Part shown: in pieces, positions 1-11,638 of the stretch
Numbering within the stretch: position 1 is the stretch's first letter
How the letters are laid out: every line of letters starts with the position of its first letter
Source of the DNA: Phoronis australis
Lineage: Eukaryota > Phoronida > Phoronidae
Assembly: GCA_002633005.1 (NCBI GenBank)
Contig: NMRA01000267.1
Location: 471,939-535,938 of the forward strand
Direction of reading: 5' to 3'
Length of the DNA stretch: 64,000 nucleotides
Program-made: the position numbers and the translations under genes
Notes under the pieces: generated by a model
Seen by the model: only the letters and a program-made list of their open reading frames with translations
Told to the model about the DNA's origin: nothing
The model's database searches: none

Positions 1-394
1 TTTTTTTGCCCTTATTTTTCTTAGTCTAGCTTGGTTGTCAGTGGGAATGAAATGGTCAAAAATACAAGAAAGAATAAAGTTTCTGTGCTCATCTGCTGGG
101 CTTTTTATGTGAAATAATTGAAAACATGCCATTCTTTGCATCCTGTTTTTGACAGAGTGAAGAAAAGGTTACAAATCAAGTGATGTGTGTTTTGCTAGGC
201 AAAACCCAGTGAGAACTGTTCTGTGCCTCCATAACTCTGTACAGTCTCTCCCAAAAGATGTCACTGTTATTAGGAGTGTCCTGTCACAGAGTGCCATATG
301 TGACCTACATTGGTATATTGTTATGTAATGGCCATGGAGAATATTAAGTTACTTGACCTTGCACTGCAACAAGCGTCTGTGGTTTTGATTTTAG
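1..394. other. no gene seen
   Basis: AT-rich sequence without a credible exon. It precedes a possible acceptor (gattttag) that ends at 394. Confidence 0.4.
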
Positions 395-540
395 TGTTAA
401 TAGAGTTGGGGTGGAACATCCAGATTTAGAGTTTGATTTGAGAAAAGTTTTACTTCGTTTTATCTGAAACAAGAATGTTTGTGTGGAAGATGGTACATCC
501 GAGATCTAAGTCTATGGTACATCCGAGATCTAAGTCTATG
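395..540 (+). CDS. possible exon of unrecognised plus-strand gene
   Basis: The stretch lies between a pyrimidine-rich acceptor (gattttag) and a strong donor (ATG|GTAAGT at 541). Its first half reads as protein-like in one frame (VNRVGVEHPDLEFDLRK), and its second half is open in another (MFVWKMVHPRSKS repeated). Using it as one exon therefore needs a frameshift near 460-470. The out-phase of 0 does not match the next recognised exon at 2420 (phase 1), so at least one exon would be missing between them. This is a weak call; it may instead be chance open frames next to a GTAAGT. Confidence 0.25.
490..537. repeat. 24-bp tandem duplication
   Basis: Two exact copies of a 24-bp unit beginning atggtacatccg (490-513 and 514-537). 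The second copy runs directly into a GTAAGT donor. In one frame it duplicates eight codons, MVHPRSKS. Confidence 0.95.
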
Positions 541-2419
541 GTAAGTCTTCCAAATTCCTTAATATTTTGATTATTAAAGTAATTGCAAAATCATGTATCA
601 GCCAGAGTGGTGATTATGGATGGCTAACATGCTTTTATAGAGTCCTAGGAACTATTTCTAATGCAGAAGATAAGGCCAAATACTCGCATCTGTCCCTTCT
701 AAAAATATTTCAAAATCTAACCGCCCTCTTAGTATTATGAGCTGAATAATTCTTTTTACTTTAAAAAATTCTAGGGAATTGTAGAGAAGAATTGCACTTC
801 GTAAGATTTTCCAGATTCACTGCGAAATGATACCTTTGCTGAGAGAATTCCTGACACATGGGTGTCCATTTTGTAGACTGGAACGCTACAAAAGTCCCTC
901 TAAGATGGAATCCCTCGATCAAATAAATAAGCAATAAATGTACATATTACAAATTCTAACAAGAAGCAAATACTGGAAAGCAAATGTACATACTAACAAT
1001 TGCACTTAAACATATCGTGAGGCATTGAGTAAAATCTTCCATAAAACTTTCGCAGTTTGGTCTGGGTTCAGTCCTAAATGTCAACCAAACACTTTTCCTT
1101 AAAAAATATTTTACACTTCAAACAAGCCTGGAACATTAGTGACCAACGGTATAGATGTGCTGTGTTGTTTGCCTGTTCTTTAAATGTGAGTTTTTACTTA
1201 TGTAGCAAGAAACAGTGATTCGTACATGTTTTGACATTGATTCAATGTGAGTGATCTAGTATCAACCTTAGAACATTTTTAACTCTGAAATGAGCCCTTG
1301 GAAATCAGTGACTGAAAACCAAATCTCAAACTTGAAATGGGAAAGTCCAGGGTAAAATAGCTGAAGTTATTTTGTCTCTAAGTTGCCAAAACATATAGGT
1401 TCTCAAATCTTTACTAACCAAGTGCCTAGAATGTGTATTCATTAAACATATTTTCTGTTGTCATTAAAAGTAGGGCACATACACCAGACCAGACCGTGTG
1501 AAAAAATACTTAAAAATATCTTTGAATTATCTTAGTAACTTTGATGTCTGCTTAAATGACAAGGGAGGGAGTCGTCCAAAGGGTCGATTGGTCAATAGTC
1601 TGACAGTGCTATAGTGGGGCGTAGGTACATGTAGGCGCAGCCAACTACATTTTTGCTGATCAACATAGCGCCTACCCACCGGGAGTTATGGTATGCATGG
1701 GGCGTAGTTGCAGCCAACCACCTTTTTACATTTTATCATTGCAACCGCCTTTTTAAGTTAACGTACATGTAGCGTCTGGTATAGTGGGGCGTAGTCTCAA
1801 TACGATAACTTTCGCCATCAATGCCCTACGCCGATGACAGCATCACTATTTGGGTGCGCGCAACCACCAGGCATACATGTATGCTCGCCAAATAATGGAA
1901 TTTTTATTAATATTTCAAGATTAAGAAATAGTTATGGTGTCACGTCCATAGGTGAATAAAGGGGGGAGGGGTGGCGAAGGGCCCTCAGGACACACCCCAC
2001 GAGCGACTGAAAGTCGCTGCCAGCGCATCGTTTCTGTGCGTTACGCTCCTATTTTCCTTTGTAATTATGCTTGGGCCCCCTTCAGAGACCACTTGGATTG
2101 CACGCAGACCTTTGTCTTCGAAAATGTGCTGTTTGACCCTTTTTCTCCGACATCCAAGATCTGCCACTGCAGACTCTATGTAAATACCTACTCATGAGTC
2201 AAAATATATGCCTACATGTTTGTGAGTCAGGTTTTGTGAGTTCAATGCACTTTTAAAATTCAGCGCTCAAAGCGACACCAAGGACATTGGGTGCCTACTT
2301 ACCTATTTTTTTAGCACTCCAGCACTGTAAAATTAAGGGGAATTTTATATGTCGTTACCAACTCGGTATTTACCTAAAATATTTTGCAACATCAAACTAA
2401 ATGTTCGTATCTTGTTCAG
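541..2419. other. intron or intergenic sequence
   Basis: No exon recognised. It contains a dispersed repeat with a GTAGGCGC/GCGCCTAC hairpin near 1631-1690. Short ORFs at 1952-2197 overlap on both strands and have no protein-like features. Confidence 0.4.
1631..1700 (+). repeat. dispersed repeat with internal hairpin (copy at 45941)
   Basis: The sequence gcgcagccaact...tagcgcctac.caccg..agttatg recurs at 45941-45995 with few differences. The 8-bp arms GTAGGCGC (1631-1638) and GCGCCTAC (1668-1675) can pair. It is probably part of a short non-autonomous element; its ends were not defined. Confidence 0.55.
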
Positions 2420-2564
2420 GTTGTTTTTCGTTGAATAACCGCAATTTTACGAAAGAGAGCTTTGCCTACTTTACAGAGCTCTACGGAATTTTGAAAGATG
2501 GAGAAAATGGTGTAAAATCAACTGAAATCATGAAGACATTTAACTCTGTAGATTACGGAATAAT
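2420..2564 (+). CDS. exon of unrecognised plus-strand gene
   Basis: Acceptor tcttgttcag precedes 2420 and the donor is AT|GTAAAA at 2565. The exon enters in phase 1 and leaves in phase 2. The open frame looks like real protein: it starts CFSLNNRNFTKESFAYFTEL and continues through YGILKDGENG to VKSTEIMKTFNSVDYG. Its out-phase fits exactly the 26-bp exon at 2716, which continues the frame as an acidic stretch. I do not recognise the family. The composition suggests a soluble intracellular protein, but that is inference. Confidence 0.55.
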
Positions 2565-2715
2565 GTAAAAAAATATTAAAAAAAATTCTATTCCGACTAT
2601 TGACTCTTCGAGCTATAGATTCTATTGTTTTCGGACTAAAGACCCTTTGGACAGCATTTCATTTCATTTGACAGTTCTGATTTTTTTCTGATGAGAATGT
2701 TGTCACTCCTTTCAG

Positions 2716-2741
2716 TTCAAGTGACGATGACACAGATGAAG
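2716..2741 (+). CDS. 26-bp micro-exon, acidic stretch
   Basis: Acceptor cactcctttcag precedes 2716, and donor GAAG|GTAAAA follows at 2742. It is read in phase 2 in, phase 1 out, giving SSDDDTDE. It joins the flanking exons at 2420-2564 and 3248-3333 with compatible phases to form ISSDDDTDEDEEVIDAVF. The call rests on splice borders and phase; the exon is too short for any other test. Confidence 0.5.
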
Positions 2742-3247
2742 GTAAAATTTGGTGCTTGTTTTCTCAAAGTAGGGAAACATGCAACTTCACATGGGTGAGT
2801 TAAGAAGGGGGTGTCAGTTTCACATAAATGAAGTATCATGGGAAATATACATATATATTTTCGCAGATTCTACACATTTCTGCAAGGTTTCCGCTATTTT
2901 ATGTCTTTAAACTCGTGAGTGCGAGGTCATAATTAATGGCTACTTTGATTTAATTCTTTCATAAGCTAACTATAGTGTCATTTTGATCCTTATTCCATCA
3001 GCATAGAGCCTCTTTTTCAGACATACATCAACTAGCATTGTAAAACATTGCACATTTCATTATTTGCAACAGTTTTCTTCCCAACATATTTATTGTTAAC
3101 TAGGTGAACCATTTAATGTAGCAGAACAACTTAAAAACTTTCAAACTCATATTATTGGAAATTTAGAAGGCAGCTTTAAATAGGCCAAACAAATGAATGT
3201 AAATGTAAAGGTGCAGCATAAATCACTGCATTTATAATTTGTTTCAG

Positions 3248-3333
3248 ATGAAGAAGTGATTGATGCCGTTTTCGTCACAAGGTGTTCAGTTCTGCTAAAA
3301 TAATCAAGAATTTTCCGATAGATCGTCTGAAAG
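3248..3333 (+). CDS. exon of unrecognised gene, frame broken inside
   Basis: Acceptor atttgtttcag precedes 3248 and donor GAAAG|GTATGT follows 3333. The first part reads DEEVIDAVF in the frame set by the micro-exon. The last part reads VFSSAKIIKNFPIDRLK in a different frame, which fits the next exon in phase 1. The switch falls around 3268-3285, next to a TTTT run. The 86-bp length is one base short of, or two bases longer than, what the phases require. Either the sequence has an indel error or the gene is damaged here. Confidence 0.45.
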
Positions 3334-3443
3334 GTATGTCATGTAATTGAAATTACTTGTTTTTCAAATTTCACCACACAATATATTTGTAAATTCAAAA
3401 TTTATTTCTTGATGACGTCAAACATATGGTAATACCTTTTCAG

Positions 3444-3556
3444 CTGTTGTTTCTTTATTGTTTTGTGACGTCTATACGAAATGTGCTGAGATGGGGTTGG
3501 TCGATCCTGTATTCCGAAGGTTCTTTGATATAGTCTCTTGTGCAAAGGAGCTTTAG
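3444..3556 (+). CDS. terminal exon of unrecognised plus-strand gene
   Basis: Acceptor taccttttcag precedes 3444. Entering in phase 1 it reads VVSLLFCDVYTKCAEMGLVD, then PVFRRFFDIVSCAKEL and a TAG stop at 3554-3556. The peptide looks helical and carries three cysteines; I could not name the family. Together with the three preceding exons it forms a roughly 120-residue C-terminus of a host gene whose upstream exons lie left of 2420 or outside the window. Confidence 0.55.
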
Positions 3557-4934
3557 TTCGAAAGACTGTCAGTCTGAAAGTGATCTGGGTGATGACATTA
3601 CAACAAATCTTATAGAAGACTGCTGTTTTAGTGCATTTAAGCACAATTAAGAATTACTATGAATGCAAATGATAACGACTTTGTTTTGAAGATTCACGCC
3701 TCTTTCGTCATTTTGCTCTTGTCATCCTAGCCCTGCCACCCACCAATCATGGTCATGGCAATATGGTTACCTGGCACTCGTTCATCCTTGCTAATCAGGT
3801 TTATTCCAAGATATAATGCTCAGTGGACCAATCAGACCAATGGCCCTTCCGACCAAAGACACTTCAGAAAATCAAAGGAAGACAGACTCGGTTTTGACTT
3901 ATCACCACAAAAACATCTTTACCATCCAGGAACAAAATAATGGCCTGTAACTCTCGACAACTCTGAAAAGTTCGGGAAAATTTTGAAACTCTTGAAAGTC
4001 AACTTATGGCAACTGTGTGAAAAGACCACCCACCAAGAACCAAAAGGCGAGATAGGGGTACAAGATTTTAGTAATTCAAGCTCTTTCAAGATTGATGCCA
4101 ATGGCGCATGAGCAGATGACAAAAGCAGGATTGGTTGACATCATTAGAACATGGTTTAATTTCCTTTTTAAGTGAAGCCAAATTTTCACAAACAAACAAA
4201 TTTTTCAGATTAACACTCTTTAGAATTAAGGTCCTTTGGTCTTCAGACCAAAAACCTATAAAAAGGCCACTGCTCCTAAAACGTCTTTCCGACTAACACC
4301 CCTTTGGACTATCGACCAGCAGGGATGCTAAAGGCCCCCCCTAACAGATTTGAACTACAAAGAAATCACAAAAGTATTGTTATTATTATAATTGTTAATG
4401 TTATGTTATTGTTTGTGTAAAATAGTGTATTTTAGTAAGAATGTAGGATCCACGTCTATGCTCTAGTGTGCAAACCTCATAGCTAAATACATGCTCCACT
4501 GGTGACAAATATTCACCATATGAACAAGACGTACGTGTAAAGTAAAACTAAAGATTCCATAACTAAATATATACCTCACAGGAATGATAGCTTTTGCAAT
4601 GTGTGCAAGGATACTTTCCAAATTATAACAGTTCTATTCTAAGTAAATTGTGAAAAGTGTAAAAAAATGAACCTAAGTAGATACCTGTCAGGCCTAATTT
4701 AATAAAATATACAAAAAAAGCCTGTAATATTCCCTAAAATTAAGTCTTAGACACTGTAACAAAAGCTGTTTTATGAGAGCTTTCACAATGCATTTATTAT
4801 AGAAAAGAACATCCTGCCCAGTCTTCAAACTTTTATCATAACAACATGTATGTTTAGAAACTTCAATTGTACTTTCAGGCGATACACTGAATTAATGTCA
4901 ACAAGAGTATGAAGTCTGCAAATGTTTAAGATAA
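3557..4934. other. 3' flank of first gene; no gene seen
   Basis: Probably includes the 3' UTR. ORFs on the minus strand at 3402-3644 and 3919-4122 and on the plus strand at 3749-3940 have no recognisable motif or splice context. Confidence 0.35.
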
Positions 4935-5174
4935 AGGAAAATTTCCAAACTATGCCATGATGGTGAGAGTGATGATGACAATGCGACAGTCTCCATCGAG
5001 GTGGGAAAAGAGTCATTGGGATCTGTTTGTGATGCTCAAAATGATGATAGCAGGACATTTGATAATGGCGTAGCGAAGTTACCAGGATCTGCCCTTGCTA
5101 ATGGTAGTGACAATGAATATTTTAATTATGTTTTTTTGTGTCTTAAGCTATATAGTGCCACCTTCGTTCCTTAG
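4935..5174 (+). CDS. possible terminal exon, acidic peptide
   Basis: An open frame without an initiator runs from about 4935 to TAG at 5172-5174. It is protein-like: CHDGESDDDNATVSIEVGKE, then SLGSVCDAQNDDS and FDNGVAKLPG. No convincing acceptor was found immediately upstream. It could be a 3' exon of a plus-strand gene or part of a decayed repeat, and no family is recognised. Confidence 0.25.
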   Translation, partial: RKISKLCHDGESDDDNATVSIEVGKESLGSVCDAQNDDSRTFDNGVAKLPGSALANGSDNEYFNYVFLCLKLYSATFVP

Positions 5175-5912
5175 GGTCTTCATCATCACCATCATCACTT
5201 CAATCACAGCCTTTCAGAACCTGAGTTTTGTTAATTAGACACGACAATACAGGCAAATGGCAATGCAGGTTTTACAGTTTAAACATCTTAAAAAATAACT
5301 GCTTTGAGTTATTGAGAATTGTAGTCATTATGTATAAGAGATTTTGTATGTAGAAAGCAAACAACATTTAATTTTAAACTGTCACATTTTCTTTAATTAC
5401 ATTTTTAGTGGTAATTGTTACTAAGATGGTCGGATTCTAAAATTGTGGTGACTGGAAGTCTGCTCAGATGCGCAGGATGAAAGTGTTTGTACATGCATAT
5501 CACAAGCATTGTTCCTATGGATGTATATGTATCCTCTCTTTTTGGTGCCCATCACTTGATTTTAAAGATAATTATGCTATTCATAGTTCACTATGTGCAA
5601 GATCAATAAATGATTAAATGTTAATCTGTGAGAGTTTTTGTTGGCGAATTAAGCACGAAAGTTATTCACAATGGTGTCAACGTATTTGAAGAAGTGTATG
5701 TTTATCAAAGGTATCAACTTACATCGTAAAGTCTGACACAGATAGCGTCACCTGCTCACGTTTCAGAGTAATAAACAGATAAAAGCATCATACATTTCTA
5801 AGTTCGAAAGTGGTAAAATCTTTTGTGGACACATACATGATATTAAAGTGGTCTTTGGAGGAGTGTATTTTGGCACATAAAGACTTTAACCGAATTTGAC
5901 ACATATAAACAT
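5175..5912. other. no gene seen
   Basis: AT-rich stretch without exons or clear repeats. Confidence 0.35.
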
Positions 5913-6180
5913 GTAGTTGCGGGGCTTGTATATTGGGTGGATTGTAAGAACAGTGGAAAATCGGGATATATAGTGTAGTGGGGCATATATCTAATGGGAC
6001 ATATAAAGTTGCGGGATATATACTGTATACACCTAACGGGACATATATACTTGTGGGCTATATATTGTACTGGGGCATGTACCTAGTGAGGTATATATAG
6101 TTGCGGGATATATATTGTTCCGGGGCATATACCCAATGGGGCATATGTAGTTGCGGGCTATATATTTTATATATACCCCG
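5913..6180 (+). repeat. minisatellite, ~44-50 bp unit
   Basis: Degenerate tandem units start with gttgcggg or cttgtggg at about 5916, 6007, 6050, 6099 and 6149. Each is followed by ATATATATTGT and GGGGCATATA-type segments, with a spacing of roughly 44-50 bp in the later units. Short ORFs here on both strands are by-products of the repeat. Confidence 0.8.
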
Positions 6181-6221
6181 GAACAAGGTTTCAGAAAATA
6201 ACCCCACATCTGCATATAAAC

Positions 6222-6224
<3 letters not shown>

Positions 6225-6256
<32 letters not shown>
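6225..6256. repeat. (TA)n microsatellite
   Basis: An uninterrupted run of TA dinucleotides directly follows the minisatellite. Confidence 0.95.
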
Positions 6257-6258
<2 letters not shown>

Positions 6259-7134
6259 TGACCACGGAATCGTTGCTCTTAACATTAACGGTAGATTCTA
6301 TTACGGAAACTGCCGAATTCCTATGGAGCGACATATTGAAATCACGTGATTAATTTGCCATTATACTCATGTTAAATAAGCGCGAAGTCAGTACAGTTAA
6401 ACAAGCCATGTCAGTTAGTGAGCCTGCTTGTCTTGTTTATTCGGTAGCAATATACGAAGACTTTTAACTTTAAAAGCTTTTAAAAAAAGTTCATGTCTTG
6501 TGAAGAACTTCTCGCTTACACTGGTGAGCGCTATGATTCCCTAAACCCCAGACAACTTTTACGATGCTTATTCAGTACGCCCTTTGTATTGATGTAGACC
6601 TGAGCGAATGAAGTGGAAAGTTAATTGCTAGCATTACTATCTCAACAATGGTTGTTGTTAGTACCCCCAGTTTGGTTTTCTCTGATATTTGCAGAGTTAC
6701 AGTATAGCCTGCAACTCTGGAGAGTAGTTTTTACTTGATACATTATAAATATTACAAAATGAATAAAAAAGTTAAGCTGTGTTTATCTCCACAAAGGGCT
6801 ACTTCCCAAAGGAACGATGAGCTTCATATTGGTTTTCTTTATTTAATTTTTAATGCTTCTGCCTACTTGTCTTTTTTCCTTACCGGGAACGGGTTGATAA
6901 CTTTTTGTCTAAGTTTTGAACTTGACGTACCAAAACGATGGTAGATTTTTGATCGCCAGCTAAACTTAATTAGTTATGTTCATTGTGATGCCATCCCTAA
7001 ACTTACCACCTTACAGGTACACTAAACATTTCACGTGTCACTAAAGTTTAATCTTTTTAGAACTTAAATCATAAAATATATTCAAAAGTGCAAATATGGC
7101 GATAACCAAACTGAAGATTTGGAATCACAGGACT
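6257..7134. other. no gene seen
   Basis: Non-coding sequence between the TA run and the foldback element. The ORF at 6735-6944 has no recognisable feature. Confidence 0.35.
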
Positions 7135-8684
7135 ATTTTCAAAATTCAGTTTTACGACACAAGGTCAAACGTAGGAGGGGCGGATCCACGATTTGAATGG
7201 GGGGGGGGGGGGAAGNTCAAGGGCTTTTTAAAAGGGGGGAACAAGTCAAGAATTTGAAATTATAGATTTGATATCACTAACATCAAGGGAAAAGGGGGTC
7301 TGGATCTCTTGACTGCTTTGCAGCTGCCTATGTGTAGACCATTACGTGCTGGATGGCGTCCTGTGGATTCCTCAGAATACGACTGGTCGAGCAGGACGTC
7401 ATCGTCGTAAACGCTACCGGTTTGACTGAAGATAGCATCTTCTGATTTGTCTGAGTTCCACCTGCATTGGTCTCCGGTTTCATGTTGCCGAGAAGGGGTC
7501 TTACCCCCCTTTTGGCTGCGAAAAATAAACACTAAAATGGCACGGAAATAAGTTTGGTCATTGATCATGTTGCAGCTAATCGTGAGCATGTACTTTAATG
7601 TGTGTACGTGTATTGGGCACAGACATTACATTTTCCTCATGTGAAAAGCTTTTAGACCTTTTTCGCAAATGCCTGCTCTGATTCTACTAGTGTGTGCCAT
7701 TGTATACCCACGTTATCAAGGTTTCATTGAAGCACGTCAATAGTTTCTTTGTTGGGTTGATCCAGATCGACACAGCAGGGTGGCCTAGATATTTTAAACC
7801 TGGTTTTACTGAACCGGCTCCCAGGTCTAACAATACCAGGCTTTCAGACTGTTAAACCATATTGGTGAAATGCAAGTTCAGCCGATTTCATAAAGGTGGT
7901 TTAACAAAACCAGGTTTAAGACTTAATCCTGGTCTTCCTCAACCTGGTATAATTTTAGACTTAACTTGCATTTCACCAACATGGTTTAAAAGTCCGAAAG
8001 CCTAGTTTCGTTAGACCAGGGAGCGGGTTTAGTAAACCAGGTTTAAAGTATCTAAGCCACCCTGCTGTGTCGATCTGGATTAAACCAACAAAGAAACTAT
8101 TGAGGTGCTTCAATGAAGTCTTGATCACGTGGATATACAATGACACTCACTAGTAGAATCAGCGCCAACATTTGCAAAAAAGGTCTAAAAGCTTTTCTCG
8201 TGAGGAAAAATGTAAAATCTGTGCCCAGCACACGTACATGCATTAAAGTATATGCTCACGATTAGCCGCAACATGATAAATGTCCAAATTTATTCCCGTG
8301 CCATTTTAGTGTTTATTTTTCGCGGCCAACTGAAAGGGGGGGGGGCAAGGCTCCTTCCTGGCAACATTAAATCAGAAACCAAAGGAGGTGGAACTGAGAA
8401 GAATTAGAAAATGCTGTTATCAGTCAAACCCGACCAGTCGTATTCTGAGGAGTCCGCAGAACTCCAGCCAGCACGTACTGGTCTACGCATAGGCGGATGC
8501 AAGGGGGCCAATGGGGCCGGACCACCTTTTCTCCTTGATTTTAGTGATATAAAATCTATAATTTTCAAATTTTTGACTTATGCCCCCCTTTTAAAAAGTC
8601 CTTGACCGACCCCCCCTTAAAAATTGTGTGATCCGCCCATTTTACGTTTGATCTTGTGTCCTCGTAAAACAGAATATTGAAAAC
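7135..8684. mobile_element. 1.55-kb imperfect palindrome (foldback element)
   Basis: Two long inverted arms face each other: about 7135-7878 and about 7963-8684, around a central loop of about 84 bp. Inner ends pair as GGTGAAATGCAAGTT (7864-7878) with AACTTGCATTTCACC (7963-7977). Outer ends pair as TTTTACGACACAAGGTCAAA with TTTGATCTTGTGTCCTCGTA. Matching blocks run the whole length, including GGGTGGC..GACACAGCAGGG and TAGAATCAG. The arms are clearly similar but not identical, so this is an old palindrome. Mirror-image short ORFs in the arms share DQSYSEES and are not credible genes. An ambiguous base (n) sits at 7216 beside a G run in the left arm. It is probably a non-autonomous foldback element, or a head-to-head pair of one element. 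Confidence 0.85.
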
Positions 8685-10692
8685 AGTACATTTTCGCTCT
8701 AAAACTGCGTCGCAACTGCACACCGCGGCATCATTCAGTTGCACCTATATCATGCAGGTCTGTCATACTCAACAGTTAAACCTGGGTCTGACCAAGTCTA
8801 AAGTTAAAGCTGGTTTAATATCTTATTACAAGTCTAAACAACATAGACTTAGTTGGTGAAATGAAAACTTACTTAGACCAGTGTCTCTGTGATCGAGGTC
8901 TTGCACTGGTGGTCCTCCTCCAGTTTTTTTGGCACTTTTCCGTGCAGCATCCAACTTTTCCTTGGCTATTCAAGGGAAGCAAAAACGTGGTAAGAGATGA
9001 TTTTTATAGAGAGAGGGGAATTGTTCAAAGAAGGTTGCAATCATTATTAGTTATTACACAGTTAAGCTTTCGTTTTATATATACTGTAGGTAGTTGTTTG
9101 CAAACAATCCATCCATCATTGGCATGTGTCATTATATTCAATAAATAACATGATTTTTCTTTATGTTCAATTAGTTATCTGAGTTTCTAATGAAATAATA
9201 CCCAATGGTGAGAAATATTTTTGCCGTTATTATTCAAGCGAACAGTGACGAACCCAACACAAAGCAACAAAATACAAAATCAAAATATGGTATTTTTGAG
9301 TAAAGTTTCACAACAACCTACATCTTTGCTTAACATTGAAATATTTCTTTCTGCATTCCTCTGCACTTCGCTTCACGCTACCTTGGCTGAAAAAGTAATT
9401 AAACCTTTCACAAATGGAAAGCAGAGGCGGCTTTAAGGGGGAGGAGGGCAAGGGCCATAAGGCCCACACGATTGACAGAGCTATTGATGAAATTGGCATA
9501 CGAGTCCCCAAAAAACGGTGTGCCCCGGTTAAACAAATTTTCCCACTACACTGACATCAAAGATAAAAAACGCTGACAAGCACATTTACTTCCCGGTTGG
9601 AGGCCGGGAGCTTATTGATTCACTCCTGCTGTCGCTTCAAATAACTTGCACCGTGGCCGTGTTAGTCAGCCCCACGGGGTGCTCGTCAAACTGAAGAGCA
9701 ATTGATGACAAATCGTGAAGTGACGGGCCCCAGAGGAAATTTGAATTTGCAAACTGAATAAATCCTTGCGTACTTCAATTTTTCGAGTTCAAGTCGCCCT
9801 CATATTTTGACTCAAACGTTCACAGGCTCCTGAGTGACAGCCAATCCTGCGACTTTAAAGATGAGTCGGAAGATAACTTATGGATCATGGGTATTTCACT
9901 TAAGCTACGTAACATTATAAATATTTTAAAAAGAATGTTCACATGTGTACCTTCCAAGGGTGTACGTTGATTATACTCATTATGGCCTATTTTCTGTACA
10001 TGGCTCTAGTTCCAACTGGCAAACGGAAACCTCATCCATCTGATTGGCCCGGTTACTCAAAAGTACAGCATTCGAATTCGGACCAGGAAGTATTTTTTAA
10101 TGAATAGTAATTGCAGCTTCTTTGGCACAAAACATAATTAGTGTGTAAGTTCGCAAACTAAATGCAAACATGAATCGTTTCAACCGTGAAATTTCTCTCG
10201 CTTAAGCCGTACATGCATTTCACCAAAGGTCACGATCTTGCATTCTGGGGTGTACTGGCGGCCAGAAAAACTTAGATCTCTGCACAGTCCTGGCTAAATC
10301 CTACACAGGTACACTCTAAATCAAAATGCTGGATCCGCTCCCGGAAAGCGCAATGAATTAAATAATGAAACCACCGTAAATACAGTACCATAAGCTTCTG
10401 AATAAATTTGCAGCCTTCTACAAATACTCACCTACTCATATACACCGCAATCTCTTCCCACGATTTTTGCTTCTTATAAGTAGATGACTTTGCACCACAA
10501 CCTTTGTGGTCTCCAAATAACGAATCTTCTTGGGAAAGCACCTTCTTCTTCCCCGTTCCATAATTTTCTGTTTTTTTAATACTTTGCTGGTGGATTGATG
10601 ATTACTGTAAAGTATTTCAATTATACATGTAACTGAACGTATATTTAGCTCACTTTGCCGTATTTGGTATAGGTAATTATTTAAAAAGCACA
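8685..10692. other. no gene seen; repeat debris
   Basis: 8770-8880 contains further fragments related to the foldback arms (gttaaacctgg, ttggtgaaatg). 9424-9460 has a GGCGGCTTTAAGGGGGAGG segment typical of short element ends. The remainder is unassigned. Confidence 0.35.
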
Positions 10693-10853
10693 TTCCAGGG
10701 GCAGATCCAGGATTTTGAGTTGGGAGGTCAGGGCAGAGTATTAACCAGGATTTTTCCCGTCACACGTTGAGCCCCAAACTTCCAAATGGAATCTGGGAGA
10801 ATTTTGAAAGGGGACATGGCCCTCATTGCTCACCTCTAAATCCGCCACTGCAT
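10693..10853 (+). mobile_element. short MITE-like element (copy at 20147)
   Basis: It starts CAGGGGCAGATCCAGGATTT and ends CTCTAAATCCGCCACTG. The ends form an imperfect terminal inverted repeat. CATTC is present on both sides, a possible 5-bp duplication. A related copy lies in the opposite orientation at 20147-20297. Ends of the type CAG(T/G)GGCGGATCCAGGATT are common for small hAT-like non-autonomous elements in animals; the assignment is inference. Confidence 0.65.
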
Positions 10854-11286
10854 TCGAAAACAGAAATTTTAACTATTTTCAAAGATGTGTATATATATAT
10901 TTTCTTTTGAAAACTTTCAAAGTCACAGTTTAATCTAACAAAGCTTGGCAACCTTTGTTCAACTCCTTAGTAAACAATCAATGAGAGTTTTCTCCTATTG
11001 CAATGAGTTGTACATGCAGGTAACAAAATACAATCACATGCAGGTAACACAAATTCCTCAATCTATCAAACGTTTTTGGATGACACTCGAGCGGACAAAA
11101 ATGGGCATGACACCCAATTTTTGATGGTGTATATCTGGGGTAGAAACCTAAAATATGGCATGTGTTCATTTCCTACTTTTTTGTGAAATTATTATCCAGT
11201 AATGGTGATGAAATGTTTTTGTTTGATTTCGTACGTACCCGATACTTTTTAATTTTTTTCGTGAGTAGTACCCGTTTTGAGATATT
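10854..11286. other. no gene seen
   Basis: Sequence between the MITE and the 5'-truncated retrotransposon. Confidence 0.3.
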
Positions 11287-11638
11287 TTCGTTAGGGCCAT
11301 GACAGACTCGGGCCCAAACTACGTAAACATATAGCTAGAGACTCGCGAAAAGATCGCCCCATCATCTGTAAGTTTGTGTCATATAATACCAGAGCTGCTT
11401 TCCTTCACAATAGGAGTCTACTCCGCAAACTGAACTTACCATCCCCGATCTACCTCAATGAAAATCTCACGAAACAACGGTCCCTTCTCTACGCCCGCTG
11501 TCGCCGCCTTGTACAATCTAAAACCATCGCTAAAACGTGGACGCATGACGGTAACGTAACAATACAGCTGCATGATAACAGGATAAAGCAGATTTCCTCA
11601 GAAAGTGACCTTCTAGTGTTAGAAAACTGTGAAGTTTA
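11287..11638 (+). pseudogene. retrotransposon ORF1, C-terminal fragment
   Basis: One frame reads HDRLGPKLRKHIARDSRKDR, then PIICKFVSYNTR, YLNENLTKQRSLLYARCRRL and TWTHDGNVT, ending at a TAA. The pattern HR.G / RPIIxKFxSYxxR / NENLTxxRxxLxxxxR / WTHDGxI is typical of the C-terminal nucleic-acid-binding part of LINE ORF1 proteins in invertebrates (established knowledge, recognised by eye). No ORF1 N-terminus is visible upstream, so the copy is truncated at about 11280. Confidence 0.65.

Noticed and set aside
6033-6349. Overlapping Tyr/Ile-rich ORFs on both strands
   Set aside because: Product of the ~50-bp minisatellite and the TA run; no start context or family.
7260-8605. ORFs in the palindrome arms sharing DQSYSEES
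   Set aside because: They occur because the arms mirror each other; they have no family match and no conserved start or stop.
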